From positions 620,001 through 684,000 of the forward strand of contig NW_020825354.1 in NCBI RefSeq assembly GCF_003286085.1: a stretch of DNA of 64,000 bases. Reading direction: 5' to 3'. This stretch comes from Drosophila persimilis (Eukaryota; Arthropoda; Insecta; Diptera; Drosophilidae). Of the stretch, positions 50,401 to 63,385 are shown one piece after another. Position 1 is the first letter of the stretch; every line of letters begins with the position of its first letter. The position numbers were made by a program, and so were the translations under genes. A model generated the notes under the pieces. The model saw only the letters and a list, made by a program, of their open reading frames with translations, did not search any database and was not told the origin of the DNA.

Positions 50401-52940
50401 TCAAGACTTATTTGAAAGCGAAAGTCTCCATCGAAAGAACCTCCAGAGATTTGTGTATTCTCCAACTGCTGAAAAGAAGACTCTCACATCAATCGAACAA
50501 CTCCCAAAAATAAGCAAACACCAAAAGACCCTTTGCCATCTCTATAATCTATGTGTTTTTCATAAAGGGAGAAAACTAGTTGGTAAAGTGCCTTAAGGTG
50601 TGTTCTTTTTTGGCAGATCTATAGGGATATTTGCTATATGCTATATGTTCATGTATGGGTTTCTTCTGACGACCCAGCCTTTTTGAGGGCGGATCCCGAG
50701 AAGGACAAGGCTCAGAAGAAACAGGCCATGGAGGAGTGTCGTAACCCGTCAGAGACGGAGAGTCCTTTGCTGTTCCAAACTTCGGCACCTTCTCTCTCTC
50801 TCTTCTGAGTACACCTGAAGAAGCCGTAGGCCGTCTCTGTTCCGAGTCCTGTCTCACGTTCTCGTGAGTAGAAGTACAAGCACATAAGGCTAACAAGGCA
50901 CAGCATCTGCCTATGAATAAATGACATACTATGTATTTGTGTAAAAAATATACATATAAATTCTTACATTTATGCACATATGTATATTATTTTTGTGATT
51001 GGTTTATGTGCTGTCAGAGGGTTTTATACTCCATAATCAGCATCGACAGGTCTGCCATCTGTATAAAACTATGGATAGACTCTTCCCTCTGGTTCCCTGG
51101 AAGATCGATGCACCTTAATGACACAACAAACTTCTCGTATTTGCAAATCTAATAAAATCAAGTGTTCGTCTCGTGACAGTGGAAAATTTCCACGCGTTCA
51201 CTATAATTAGCAAAATGAAATGTGTGTGGGGTGGTTTCCTTAATAAGAAAAACGAAAACAGAACGAAAACAATATGAAATTGAAATTGAAATGGAAATGA
51301 AAATAGAATGCTGCCCCCAGAAGGCAAATCCAATGATAGAAATGTTTAAGAGATCATAATTTAATATGATAGCAGTTCATTGAGGATCAGATCCATTAGC
51401 AGCAGTTCAACGACATTTAATGAAAATTCCTCAACACACATTTTCTTCATTCAACATTCACATTCATTTCATTTGTGTTTTGACAGAATGATGAAGATCT
51501 CGAAAATGAGAGAACAAAAGTACGATATAGACGAAGATATAGATAGGCAGATATTTACATACATATGCATGTGTGTAGATCCACTCACGTTCTGGCTCGT
51601 TGGCTGCCTGACCCAAAATGCGATCTTGGCAAGGGCAATCAGAATTCCGTGGTTTGCCGAAAATAAATATTATTCCTCTTGCCGCACCAGATGATTGTCT
51701 TCTATCATTCAAATCGTGCAAAATCACGGTACAATGTTCGATTCCACAGAACCAAAGCGAGTTATAACATATATGTACATATGTAGACACACTTTCGTAT
51801 CCACGTATTATCCATGTATTTTCTGTTCTCTTGTCAAGGTCAGGGACAGCCCCGCCCGCACCTCCAGGGTCAGCATCATAATCATCCCCATTCCCAATTA
51901 AATGTTCGTGTCTTCAAATAGTTGGCGTGTGTATCTCAATATAAAGCCGTGGAATGAGTGCTATGTATAGAAGAGTCCCTCTCTAGAGATTCTTTGTACT
52001 CGGCCCGACAAGGCGTCCGTCGCGTATGTATCTTTGCCTCTGCCTTTTTGCTGTTTCTGTTGCTTTGGCTTTACTTTATTTTTTTTATTTAAATCAATCA
52101 ATAATAAAACATACAAAAGTTAAACGATTCATTAAGACTGTTTCTCTGATGGTCTCGTTGATAGAAATGAGTCGACTGGGAGATGCTCTCCGAATCAAAT
52201 TTGTTTTGCCTAAAGAATGTTCTTATTTCATGGATATCAGATCAATTAGAGTACGAGTACGACTCTATCACTTTGTGGTGGCAAATTAATCAGTCATTTA
52301 AGCATCATTTTGGTTTCGTTTTTACTACTGTTACATTATACAGCTTTAGCGCTCAGTATTTATTGGATTTTTAACATCTACCATTTGCGCTTTTTGCACT
52401 TTCTTTTTGAAATTTAAAGATCCCTTTATAGACAAATCATAGAAGATATATATCTATGGGATTTGTGGTTATCTAAGGGATCTATAGATAATAAGGTGTG
52501 GCCTTACTGTAGACCCATGAATGTGTCCCTTTAGCATTCCAAAAAATTTCAAACAATTGAAAATCGTTTTAGCAGCGCCACCTGCCGAAATGATGATTGC
52601 TCCGATTAATCATTCCTTTACACAACACAAACAAAACCCAAGTCTGTGCGAGTGGGGAGAGAGAGAACCAGAAAGTGTCTGAGGGAGTGAGTGAGTAAGT
52701 GGTAGATGGGTGTGTGTGAGTGTGTGCTAAGAGATGTTCAATGGAACGGTTTCTCATCAAACAGCTGATCGACAACCTGTTGGGACACACAGCAGCGCCA
52801 CGCCACAATCCCGCAATAAACTTGGAATGCTTTTGTAATGAGGCAGAGGGCGACAGGGGCAAGAGACAGAGACAGTGACAGATCAAAAAGCAGAGCAGAG
52901 AAGTGCAGATCTCTGCCAGAATAAAAAAAAAATCACAAAA
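47461..52940. other. Noncoding stretch
   Basis: No exon was supported. The stretch has a GC-rich patch with a (GAT)n run at 48.44-48.64 kb, loose AATGGAATG repetition at 48.78-48.96 kb, and mostly A/T-rich DNA with TA runs at 49.3-49.8 kb. A minus-strand Ser/Arg-rich frame near 50.6-51.0 kb shows no domain. Confidence 0.5.
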
Positions 52941-52949
52941 AAGGTATAA

Positions 52950-53350
52950 TGAAGCGGGGGTGTGAGAGGTGGTTGGTTGTTGGTGAACGCCACCCGCGCA
53001 GCGATGAGCGCGGCGCGTTTTTGCTCCGCTCCGCTCCGCCCCAACCCCACCTCTCCTCCAACCACCGCCTACCAGCCACCGCTTGTCCGTCTGTCTGCCT
53101 GTCTCTCCGTGCCATACAAGCGCACCGCGAATACGGCCTGGCCTGGGCCCGGCCCGGCACCGTACGGCCGGTCCGGCCCCATCGGTGTCGTCGTTGTCGT
53201 TGGCGTTGGCCCGTCAGTCTTGAAAATTTCGTGGAGCGATTAACACACACAGAACGCTGACGGTGAACGAACGCACCGCATCCGCATCCACCAACCCATC
53301 CGTTCGACAGGAGCCGCAGCCGAGCGGCATAAGAAATTAAAACAAAACCA
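52950..53350. promoter_or_regulatory. GC-rich promoter-like patch
   Basis: A sharply GC- and CpG-richer stretch (for example CGCGGCGCG near 53010 and CCGGCCCGGCACCG near 53150) within A/T-rich DNA. Open frames on both strands are composition artefacts. It precedes the CAG/CAA-rich possible leader exon at 53570-53635, so it may be the promoter of the transporter gene downstream. Confidence 0.35.
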
Positions 53351-53569
53351 AATGCAGGCTCTAAAAATAAATCATTTAAATTAAGAAAGAACTTTGCCAA
53401 AATTACGCATTTCTTATTGCTCAACGTGTGGATTTTTGTTGGGTGTTTTCTTGTTTTACACATACATACATATATTTTTTTTCGGGTTTTTGTAAATTAC
53501 CCCACGCCCCCCACAAACCATTCGTCTCGTACGTTGACCGAGTTCTTTGACAACAACACAGAAACGCAC

Positions 53570-53635
53570 AGCAGCAGCAGCAGCACCAGCAGCAGCAACA
53601 ACAACAACAACAACAACAACGAAATGGATGCAGAG
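53570..53635 (+). other. Possible 5' leader exon of the amino acid transporter
   Basis: A CAG/CAA repeat leader, common in fly 5' UTRs, runs into AACGAAATGG, a good fly start context. ATG GAT GCA GAG is followed by a GTGTGT donor at 53636. Spliced in phase 0 to a TTCCAG acceptor at about 58549, it would read on in frame (QSPTQNRT) into the transporter exon that I start at 58572. The exon is very short and the donor weak, so this is a hypothesis. Confidence 0.3.
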
Positions 53636-53636
53636 G

Positions 53637-54588
53637 TGTGTAGAGTGTTATAATTGAAACCGTTAAAATTAAGAACAAGATAAGCAGGTATTCGAATTAT
53701 GGATACCCTATCAAATCAATTTGCTTGAATTTTTGTCTGGAATTATCTGATAGAAGAGCATAGATTGGCTTGTATAGCCTTACAAATCGAACAATTTTAT
53801 ATCAGTCCATATCAAAGAATTCATTGGGAAAGTAGTTTCTTAGAGTTAAACAGTTCTTAAGAAAAGTTTTTATCGAATATATTTATGAATATATTAAATG
53901 CTTTATGTATGCTGGGTTCTCACATTATGTGGAAAACTGATTTCCATTGCCATCCATATGGTATTGCTTATATAATGTTGCTGATCAGCAACAAATACCG
54001 CATTTCAAACATCTCTTCCAAACTATAATACTCTTCTGCCACCAAAAGTCAAAGCGAAGAAGAAAGCGAAAGACAAAGCAAAAACGAAAAAGTGAAACCC
54101 AAATTAAACAACAGCAACAAGTGTTGGAAGGGGAGGCTGTTGGAAGGGGAGAGGCTTACGAAGGGTATGGGAGAAGAGTGGAGTGGTTGAAAGAAATCAG
54201 TTCTGTTTTTTTTTTTGGTTTCTTTGAACTTCTTTTCTTTGTTTTGGCTTGCAGCATAAAGCCAAACAAAACCAGCTACAAAAACACAAATTAAAACTTC
54301 TTTTGCAACAACAAAAAAATATATATTCAAGTGCAAAGTCAGCTGGCAATAGCAGCAGCGCAGCAGTGCAGTCAGAACAAGAACAGCTTCAGATGTGTGT
54401 GTGTGTGTGTGTGTGTGTGTGTCTGTGTGCTGGTTTGTATGACAGCTGTTGCACATGTCAAGCAGAGGCGTCCACATGGAGGGGGAGTGCAGAGGGTTGC
54501 AGAGGGCGTCTGAGTATTTGGATACGATTTGCATAAATATGCATATATGAACAAGCATGAATGCGTATGAATAATTGAATATGAACGA
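53637..54588. other. Noncoding stretch
   Basis: A/T-rich with a (GT)n run at about 54394-54422; nothing else recognised. It may be the first intron of the transporter gene if the leader exon is real. Confidence 0.5.
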
Positions 54589-54953
54589 TATGAATAATAA
54601 TACAAACCAAAGAATGGTCGATCGTTTTGATACCCTTCAAAATTATACATTTTAAATAAATCGCTCAAGGGAGCTGTAGCAAAGGATTGTGCAAAGAAAG
54701 AACACAGAAGATGATTCCCAGATGATTAAATATTATGATTATCACAACTTTGTATCAAACAGACTATGAATAATAATACAAACCAAAGAAGGGTCAATCG
54801 TTTTGATACCCTTAAAAATTATACAAGTTATATACAATCAAAAATTATAAGGATAAATCGCACAAGAGAGCTGTAACAAAGAGTTGTGCAAAGAAAGAAT
54901 ATTTATCAAAGAACAGAAGATGATTCCCAGATGATTAAATATTATGATTATCA
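54589..54953 (+). repeat. Tandem duplication of about 160-190 bases
   Basis: Copy 1 is 54589-54744 and copy 2 is 54765-54953. Both begin TATGAATAATAATACAAACC, pass TCGTTTTGATACCCTT and GAGCTGTA, and end GATTCCCAGATGATTAAA plus TATTATGATTATCA. The second copy has about 30 extra bases in the middle. Differences are scattered, so the duplication is not brand new. Confidence 0.8.
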
Positions 54954-57900
54954 TTTTGTGAGTTTTTCTGTACACACAAATCGAAGTAAACAAATCAATT
55001 CCAAGTCCCAGTGGAATGCCAGAACATATGTATATTTACGAGAAAGAGCCCTGCATGAATCCACAATATTGATAGAAATTCAGCTTTCGATCATTTTGAA
55101 TCATGCCTTTGGTCAGATTCGAATCTCTGAAAACTGAGTCCGAGCACTGCGGATTAATGTAAGCACGTTTCTGAAGTGATTCGACACATACTACGTGTAC
55201 ACACACGGAGATTGGTAACAAGTTTTGTGTGTTGCTTTTTCGTTCTCTCTACCAGTAAATCAAGTAGAGAGTGAGCGAGAATATATCCGAATCGATTCGG
55301 ATCTGACACAGTAAAAATTTCGGGATTCATTCAGTTCGTCTTGGGCAAGCGATTCGAAGTTATGAGAAAACAGAATCGCTGATTCTTACGGATCGAACGA
55401 AGCGATTCTTGAATCGCAGCCCGTGCATGCGGTGCTCTAGTAAGATTACGATTAATAGATCTACATAACTTCCGTTTGAACGTAAAATTACGATTGGAAA
55501 TTTTTATTTATTTCTTATCTTACAACGGGGTCTTGGATTTATGGGCTGGATTTTTTCACTGTCAGTTTAGTGACGATTATGAATAGATAATGTAAGATTT
55601 ATGACCCCCTTCCGCAGTGCCGGCGCCACTGACCTTTGCATAGTTACGCCTGAGAGAACGGTTATTAAAAATGCAAATGATGGAAAGGAATGGAAATTCT
55701 CACACTTTTATGCACTTTGCTTTTGATCAAGGTCAGAGCTCTGCTTGCCCAGACACCTAACCGAGCATACTATCCATTGTAAAGATATGTGTATTGTACG
55801 TTACTATCTGGCATACGTCAGTGCCACAGAGTGGCAGAGAGTGGGGTTTGGAGGGGCAATACAAAAGCTTTGCCAATAAAAGCCAATCAAGGTTCTCTCT
55901 CTCACAGATTTCCGGCAACACTTAACAAAACCCATTTGTTTGTTGTGCCTCTGTGGTGCAGTGAACCCTCGAGAACGGGAACCCCCCTTATAATCATGCC
56001 CCATGCCACTGCCACTGACCGACCAACGTCAAGAAACTTGTCGTGGCATGGAAAATTTTCCACTTAAAGACATTGAATTGAGTTGAAAATGAAAAAAATG
56101 AATACAAAAAAAATAAAAAAAGCACAGAAAGAGCAGAAAGAAAATACAGAGACCACAAATAAACTTCAGGCACTTTGCCAAAGGCCTGCCTTGGGTTAAG
56201 AGTCGGCGGGATGGATATAGCCACGTACTTGAAGGCTGCTCATCTACCTATCTGGCGTTATCTATCATTAACTAAACTTACGACCAGTCACTTTAGTTTA
56301 CTTTAGAGTACTACTACTAATAAAAACTCCTAATAGAAGAAATTTCCACTCAACACAGTATTTCCATACCCTACTTAGCCATACAGATTTTAAGAATCAC
56401 GAATTTTAGTGATTTCCATAACAAAAAAGCTGTAAAATATTCCATCATTGATATTTGGTTGTATTTTGTCCCTATAATATTCGAATATTTCCAATCTACA
56501 TTCTTTTACTTTTTTCTTTTGCATTGATAATGCATTTTTGTATATTTAATCTTCTCCAAAAGAAGACCAACGATAACATTATTAATCTGTTAACTATAAC
56601 TTGGCTAACAACCATCTAAAGCCGAATCACCCGTTGGGTATACCCCTTTCGCTTAGTGGAAATTTTTGTGCAGCGATGTAAAGTGTATTCGATGTAAGTG
56701 CCCCAATGAATAAGGGTTCTACTTACTTCTAGCTTTCGATTTCGCAACGATCTTTCGTAAATGCCAATAAACGCTTCCCCCTAATCGTGGTACCTCGTTT
56801 TTCCTAGGTCACGACAATTAACAATTTATACTTTGTTTAAACTTAAGGCTTTAGTTGCCGATAAGCGCAGAACACAAGCAACAATAGCAAATCGTTGTCT
56901 AGCTCTAGAGTGAGAGTACCTGGAATTCTCTTGTGCTCTACAGCACCATTCCTCAGAGCACTTTGGCACGTCAGGGGCGCCTCATACGTCGACCACTAAG
57001 AGATTGCGTATACGACATGCGGGACGTAATCTCAATGAGCTCTCATCGGATGGTGGGTTGGGAAAAGAGCTCTCTAATGATATGAAGCCAAAAAGCAAAT
57101 CAGTTTGCGATAACTCTGTCGTTATTTATGATTCTTGAAATGCACATATCGATTTCCGATTCCCGATTCCTGGCAACAGAGATGCCGAGGAATGCTGACA
57201 CTTTCGACACTTGAATGACACACGAATTGCCATTTTCGCTGTGGTGGCAGTATCTGGCGAGGCCATAAATAAGATCCCATTGAAATCTGACTCGTGGCAT
57301 TTTATAGTAAAATATAAATCATATCATAAGTCCTAATCACCGATATCACCGTCGTAATTTCTCATCGGCTTTTGATTATTCCATTATTGGAATAACAGAT
57401 GGAGCATATGGGTTGAATGAACCGCAATGGATGGCTTCTGTTTCGATACTATGAAAATAGAATAAAGAGATTCCATATCGCTTATCGATGGTACATACAT
57501 GAATCATCTATTGAAATGAGTAACTATTTCATTTCGCACATTTCTCAAAGCAAATATCAAAGCAAAACAATAATTGAGTTGGTAACTGTTTTACCATCAA
57601 TTAATGATTCCTGATTCACATAGAACGAGTGCATAATGATTCACGGATCGATAGTCGTTATGGAATGAACGTGTTTTATTGCAGAAAAGGATGCAAGGGA
57701 AATGGTGCAAAGTTTTCATATATCAGGTTCCCAAAGATAGCATCGAATGACATTGAAACGCTGTACAAATTCCACACGGAACGGAGCACGAACATGATTC
57801 GAATGGAATGGTTTAAAGATAACTATAGTTATAATTGTTCCAAATTAATGAAACTAACCATCCATCGACTCGAGTCTCGAGAACCCTCTAGTGGATATAG

Positions 57901-58571
57901 ACCATCTAGAACTGATTCCCATTTAGTTCTAGTCGAAGCCACAGGCACGTGCTATAGTGCAATATAGTACCAGATATCTCGCATCTTTATCTGTGTTTTT
58001 AGAGTGTCTAATGTCTGGCTGATGTGTTGGCAATCGTTTCAGTATCATTGAAAGGGTAACAGCACTGTATTTATGCGTCGGTATTATTGATAGCGATTCG
58101 CTTATACTTTCAATTTTCGCTTTTATGGATCCGTTTAATTGGCTCTGATTTGATTTGATTTAGTCTCTCTCTAGTTTAGTTATTAGAGAGCATTTGGCAA
58201 TCAGTTAGAAGCCTAATTTATAGTCCAAATCATCACAAAAGCAGCGCAATAATGGAATGAATTCTGGGAATTCCCTTTCGTTTATGTTTTGATTTATTAC
58301 TTGATGGGAAAAGATTCCACGATACACATTGTCTTTTTTCCTGTTCCCCACTGAACTACGGGATTCCCCGGAGATGATTAAAGATTTTTGAACCACTTGG
58401 GAAGTGAACAAAAAGGAAAAAAAGCAACTGCCAACAAAATAGAGAAAAACAAAAGCCGAAACGAAAAACTTATTAAACATAGCTATGTACTAAAGTTTGT
58501 TTTTACTTTTTTGTCCATTATAACAAACCGAGAAGTCTACGTTCCAGCAGAGTCCCACCCAGAATCGGACC
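54954..58571. other. Noncoding stretch upstream of the transporter
   Basis: No exon was supported. It contains an 18-base perfect palindrome at 55285-55302 inside a cluster of GATTCG phrases, and one copy of the short TTCGCT-type motif at about 56646-56685. Confidence 0.5.
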
Positions 58572-61523
58572 ATGACAGGACCCATCCAGGAGGCCGCAGA
58601 GACAGGACGATGTGGAGGTGGATCAGTAGAAGTGGCAGGAAAATCCATACGGAAGCAACCCCAAGACGAGAACGAACATGGGGAGTACCATCCGCCCACA
58701 AGGTATGGATAGCAAAAGAAGCCCAATCCCGAAAGCTTATCCTCTTCGGATCCTCTCCTCTACTAATTTCCCACCAACTCAAAACCGAGAATAACCAACC
58801 GCTCCTTCCAAAAACCAAAACCAAAACCAAAACTAATCCCAATGCCTATCCCAAAACATCACAAAAACAACCAAAACACCCAATCAAATGTTCTGCAAAA
58901 ACCAATTAGAACCTAACAACCCAATCACTGTACTACCAGCAGCATATTAATCCGTTCGTTTAGGGGAAATTCGTACAACCGAATCAACACGATGCGCATG
59001 TGCCCTAGTCGATCAGGGATACAGCTATGTACATATATCTCCATCAACGAATCGACGAACTTTGCTTCTGGGAAACCAATTAACCTTCGATCTTTGCTTT
59101 TAATAAACCAACTAACCTATGACCTTCGTTTTTAAGAAACAAACTAACCTTTGATCTACGCTTGTATGACTATTGCTAACTTAACTCGAATGAATTCTGC
59201 TCCAACCTTTGATCCTAAGAACCATCATCAATCAATTATTTCAATTGCAACTAATGGAAGAACCTGCTTTCTAAAAACTTACTGAAACTGTCAAGAAATA
59301 ACAAATTCCACTTCTAAAACCGATTTCTGAGACAATAATCGTTTAGTTATATAAAATAATCCTTCCTTCCATCACAGCAATCGAACTGCAGCGAAATGCA
59401 TCCACAGCTCTTCTTCGTTCTATGAATCTGTCAAAGAGTAATTAAAAGATTAGCTAACCGAACCAGCGATAATTGTTCCACTTAAACTATAGACTTCTGT
59501 GCTATCTAAACTTTAAATGCCATCGAAGAATCCCGCTTATACTTTAAGAATCCTATTTCTTCTAACTTCTACTCGAAACCGAACTTCATCCAGCTATGGG
59601 AATCATATCTTATAGTGAATCGATCTGTTACAGTTCCCACTAAAATACTGCATGCAGCAAAGGTAAAAGTGTATTTTGAGTCAATATCGAGATAAAATAT
59701 AAATGGATACAAAGATTTATGAATGTACAAACGTGGATAAGCCAACAATCAATTTGAAGGTAGCTTTTGGGGTACAGTGCGGATTCTATTCAAACAATCT
59801 ACAGAGTCCATCGTATACTCTATGGAATAACCAATTGCATCAGCAGTAGTACATCTACTAAACTCTCTTCATGGAAATACTAACCCACTTAAAATTACCC
59901 GAAATATCATTGATAACCGAATAACCATCAAAGGAAGATCTAACCCAAACTCCAACCGAATCCCCGCATGAAGTCCCACCTGCCTGTCGAAGTGGTGCCC
60001 CACGACGATGATGATGATGTATGTATCGTGTATTTTCAAGCTACCTGGAGACGATTGTGCACCTGTTCAAGGGTAACATTGGACCCGGGCTGTTTGCCAT
60101 GGGCGATGCCTTCAAGAATGGCGGTTTGATTGTGGCACCACTGCTGACGGTGGTGATTGCCGTAGTGTCGATCCACTGCCAGCATGTGCTCATCGCCTGC
60201 TCCAAGAAGATGCGCGATCTGCGCGGTGATGCTGTGTGCGCGGACTATGCCCAGACGGTGGAACAGTGCTTCGAGAACGGACCGATGAAGCTGAGGGGTT
60301 GGTCACGGACCATGGGCCGATTGGTGGACATCTTCATCTGTGTGACACAGCTGGGCTTCTGCTGCATCTACTTTGTGTTCATCAGCACGAATGTGAAGCA
60401 GGTGAGTGCCGTGGATGAGCAGGCAGGAAGCGGATGAACATCCAGCTCAAGAGTGTCCTTTCTGAAGATCCTGCAAGCGTACAACATTGACATGGATGTC
60501 CATCTGGTGATGCTGCTGGCATTTGTGCCCGTTCTACTGAGCTCCCTGATCACGAACCTCAAGTGGCTAACGCCCGTCTCGATGATAGCCAATGTTTGCA
60601 TGGTCCTGGGCCTGGCCATCACCCTCTACTATGCTCTGAAGGATGGACTGCCGGAGGTTAAGGAGCGCGCCTATTGGACAAGCGGCTCCCAGTTGGCTCT
60701 CTTCTTTGGCACCGCCATCTTTGCCTTTGAGGGCATTGCACTGGTGATGCCACTAAAGAATGCGATGCGAAAGCCAAGCCAATTCGAGAGCCGACTGGGG
60801 GTCCTCAATGTGGGCATGTTTCTGGTCTCCGTCATGTTCATGTTTGCAGGCTCCGTTGGCTATATGAAGTGGGGCGAGGAGGTTGGCGGCAGTCTCACAC
60901 TCAATCTTGGCGATACCATGTGAGTGTGCAGTGCAGTGCAGTGCAGAGCCGCATTCCAGACTCATCCATATTGACATTGACTCATTCGTGAACCCTTCCT
61001 TCCTGCTCCCACAGTCTGGCACAGGCCGTCAAGCTGATGGTCTCCACGGGCGTCCTCTTGGGCTATCCCCTGCAGTTCTTTGTGGCCATCCAGATCATGT
61101 GGCCCAATGCCAAGCAGTTGTGTGGCATCTCGGGCCGCTCGCTGGTCGGCGAGCTCTCCTTCCGCACCATCATGGTGATCGTTACGCGTAAGTATCCCAG
61201 ATAGACTTAGGCTATGTACTCCTTCTGCCGATCAGCTACCCAGCACTAATCTCTCTGTCTGTCGATTAGTGGCCATCGCTGAGATGGTGCCCGCATTGGG
61301 ATTGTTCATCTCCCTGATTGGTGCTTTGTGCTCCACGGCCCTGGCCCTGGTATTTCCACCTGTGATCGAGCTGATTGCCAGCAGCGAGCCAAACAAGGGA
61401 CCTGGCCTGTTTGTCTGCACCAAAAATCTCATTATCCTGGTGGTGGCACTTCTGGGCTTCTTCACGGGCTCCTATGAGAGTCTCAAGCAGATTGTCAATC
61501 ACTTTGGCGAGATGAATGGTTGA
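58572..61523 (+). CDS. AAAP-family (PAT-like) amino acid transporter
   Basis: Five coding exons: 58572-58702, 60041-60401, 60468-60919, 61015-61187 and 61270-61523. All junctions are phase-matched, giving 1,371 bases or 456 residues, a normal length for the family. Exon 1 encodes a hydrophilic N-terminus ending EHGEYHPPT, joined to SYLETIVHLFKGNIGPG, the classic first-membrane-helix motif of proton-coupled amino acid transporters. About ten further hydrophobic segments follow, including VAPLLTVVIAVVSIH, LALFFGTAIFAFEGIALVMP and the C-terminal NLIILVVALLGFF. The family moves amino acids across plasma or lysosomal membranes. The start is the first ATG after an in-frame stop. The second intron ends in AAG, a usable but weaker acceptor. 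CG16700 and CG4991 are X-linked fly relatives; I do not choose between them. Confidence 0.9.
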
Positions 61524-61539
61524 GGGAGCTGATTAGGAT

Positions 61540-61760
61540 CATCATCAAAGGGAGAACCAAAGTATCCATCACAGCATCATTCATGAACCATCAAAGGGAT
61601 CGTATGGATCGTCAAAAGAACATTAAAGGATCAGCGAAGAGTACTCTTTAGAAGATCATCAGGAGACGCTTTAAAGGATCATCAGAAGACTCTTTAGAGG
61701 ATCATCAGAGAATATTAATCAGAGAGACTATCAAAGGATCATCACAATATTAACAGAAAT
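61540..61760. repeat. Degenerate GGATCATCAGAAGA repeat in transporter 3' UTR
   Basis: GATCATCA recurs at least six times with spacers resembling GAAGACTCTTTAGA. It begins right after the stop codon. The unit resembles the AGGATCATC phrases on the coding strand of CG8945 exon 1, though homology is not shown. Confidence 0.6.
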
Positions 61761-62097
61761 GCCCATCGAATCATCAGCAAACAATCATCACAGTATCTTA
61801 GGAGAGATATCCACCTTATCCGTAATCAAAGCAAAACAAAAAAAAATACAATTAAATACACATTCATATACGAATTTATTCAGACCGAAATGGAACGAAA
61901 AACTACTACTGGTCGAAAGTGCCAACATACCTTCATATGCGAGTACATACATACAATGTACGACTATATGAGTGCCTTAGCCTAGTGCCTCTTTCGTGTA
62001 TTTTGTGAGCGTGCTGCGCATTTTACTTATTATAATTGATTCTTTAATAATTTTATTTTATTTTAGTTTTTTTTTTTTTTATTAGATATTAAGTGAA

Positions 62098-62103
62098 AAT
62101 AAA
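62098..62103 (+). terminator. Polyadenylation signal (AATAAA) of the transporter
   Basis: Canonical hexamer about 575 bases after the stop codon at 61523 and about 100 bases before the mobile element copy B. Confidence 0.5.
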
Positions 62104-62197
62104 CGATGCGACGTTTTGTTTTGACGTCATCGCAAATGACAAGAAAATGACAGATGTGTGGCCTTGCTCTTATGATTAATATATACATATATACACG

Positions 62198-63325
62198 TTT
62201 TTATACCCGATACTCAAAATGAGTATTGGGGTATATTAGATTTGTGGTAAAAGTGGATGTGTGTAACGTCCAGAAGGAATCGTTTCCGACCCCATAAAGT
62301 ATATATATTCTTGATCAGCATCAATAGCCGAGTCGATTGAGCCATGTCTGTCTGTCCGTCTGTCCGTCCGTCCGTCTGTCCGTCTGTCCGTCTGTCCGTC
62401 CCCTTCAGCGCCTAATGCTCAAAGACTATAAGAGCTAGAGCAACGATGTTTTGGATCCAGACTTCTGTGATATGTCACTGCTCCAAAAATATTTCAAAAC
62501 TTTGCCCCGCCCACTTCCGCCCCCACAAAGGGCGAAAATCTGTGGCATCCACAATTTTGACGATACGAGAAAACTAAAAACGCAGAATCGTAGAAGATGA
62601 CTATATCTTCTAGAGTGCAAAATCTGAACCAGATCGTATAATTATTACAGCCAGAATCACGAAAACAATTTCACTCTTTCTCGCTCTGTCTCACTCTAAC
62701 ACACAGGTTTCATGGTCGGTTTTGCCAATTGCAAAATATGAGTTCAAGGATCTCAGAACCTATAAAAGCCAGAGCAACCAAATTTGGTATCCACACTCCT
62801 GTGATATCGGACCTTGACCGTTTCCTGTCCAAATTTCGCCACACCCCCTTCCGCCCCCGCAAAGGACGAAAATCTGAGGCAACCACAAATCTCAGAGACT
62901 ATTAAGGCTAGAGTAACCAAATTTGGTACACACACTCCTTTAAGATGTCACTATAAAACGTATATCTCAGAATTTCGCCCCCCCCCCATCCGCCCCCACA
63001 AAGGACGAAAATCTGTTGCATCCACAATATTGCAGATTTGAGAAAACTAAAAACGCAGAATCATAGATAATAACCATATCTATCAGGTTGCTGAATCTGG
63101 ATCAGATCAGATCATTTTCATAGCCAAAAGGAGCAAATCAATTTGCACTGGCTACGCAGCGCCCGACGTCACGCTCAGACTGATTTTCTGTCTCTCTCGC
63201 ACGCACTCTTTGTCGTGTCGTTAAATATTAGCGGCGTCTGCCGGAGGAGAGCCATACTGACTTAGTATCGGGTATAACCGTAGAGTTGCGGTGTCCGCAG
63301 CAACTCACAACGTTCCCCCTCGTTT
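62198..63325 (+). mobile_element. DINE-1/mini-me-like interspersed element, copy B
   Basis: The second copy of the intron-3 element, in the same orientation, about 1.13 kb. It keeps the TTTTATACCCGA start, the core with a longer (GTCY)n run at about 62346-62402, the internal CGAAAATCTG units, the GCGCCCGACGTCACGC block and the terminal stem-loop at 63283-63306. Roughly nine in ten bases agree with copy A by eye. The internal piece near 63.12-63.15 kb (about 35 bases) has no counterpart in copy A. Confidence 0.75.
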
Positions 63326-63385
63326 TATTTGGATTTTGGTTTAAATTGAAATGCTATGAAGTAGAAATGGAAGGGCTGCCGAGTG

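Noticed and set aside
52933..53463. Open frames on both strands in the GC-rich patch
   Set aside because: Frames overlap on both strands in stop-poor GC-rich DNA; more likely a promoter region.
57629..57967. 112-codon plus-strand frame
   Set aside because: No domain or splice context, and it lies in A/T-rich noncoding DNA.
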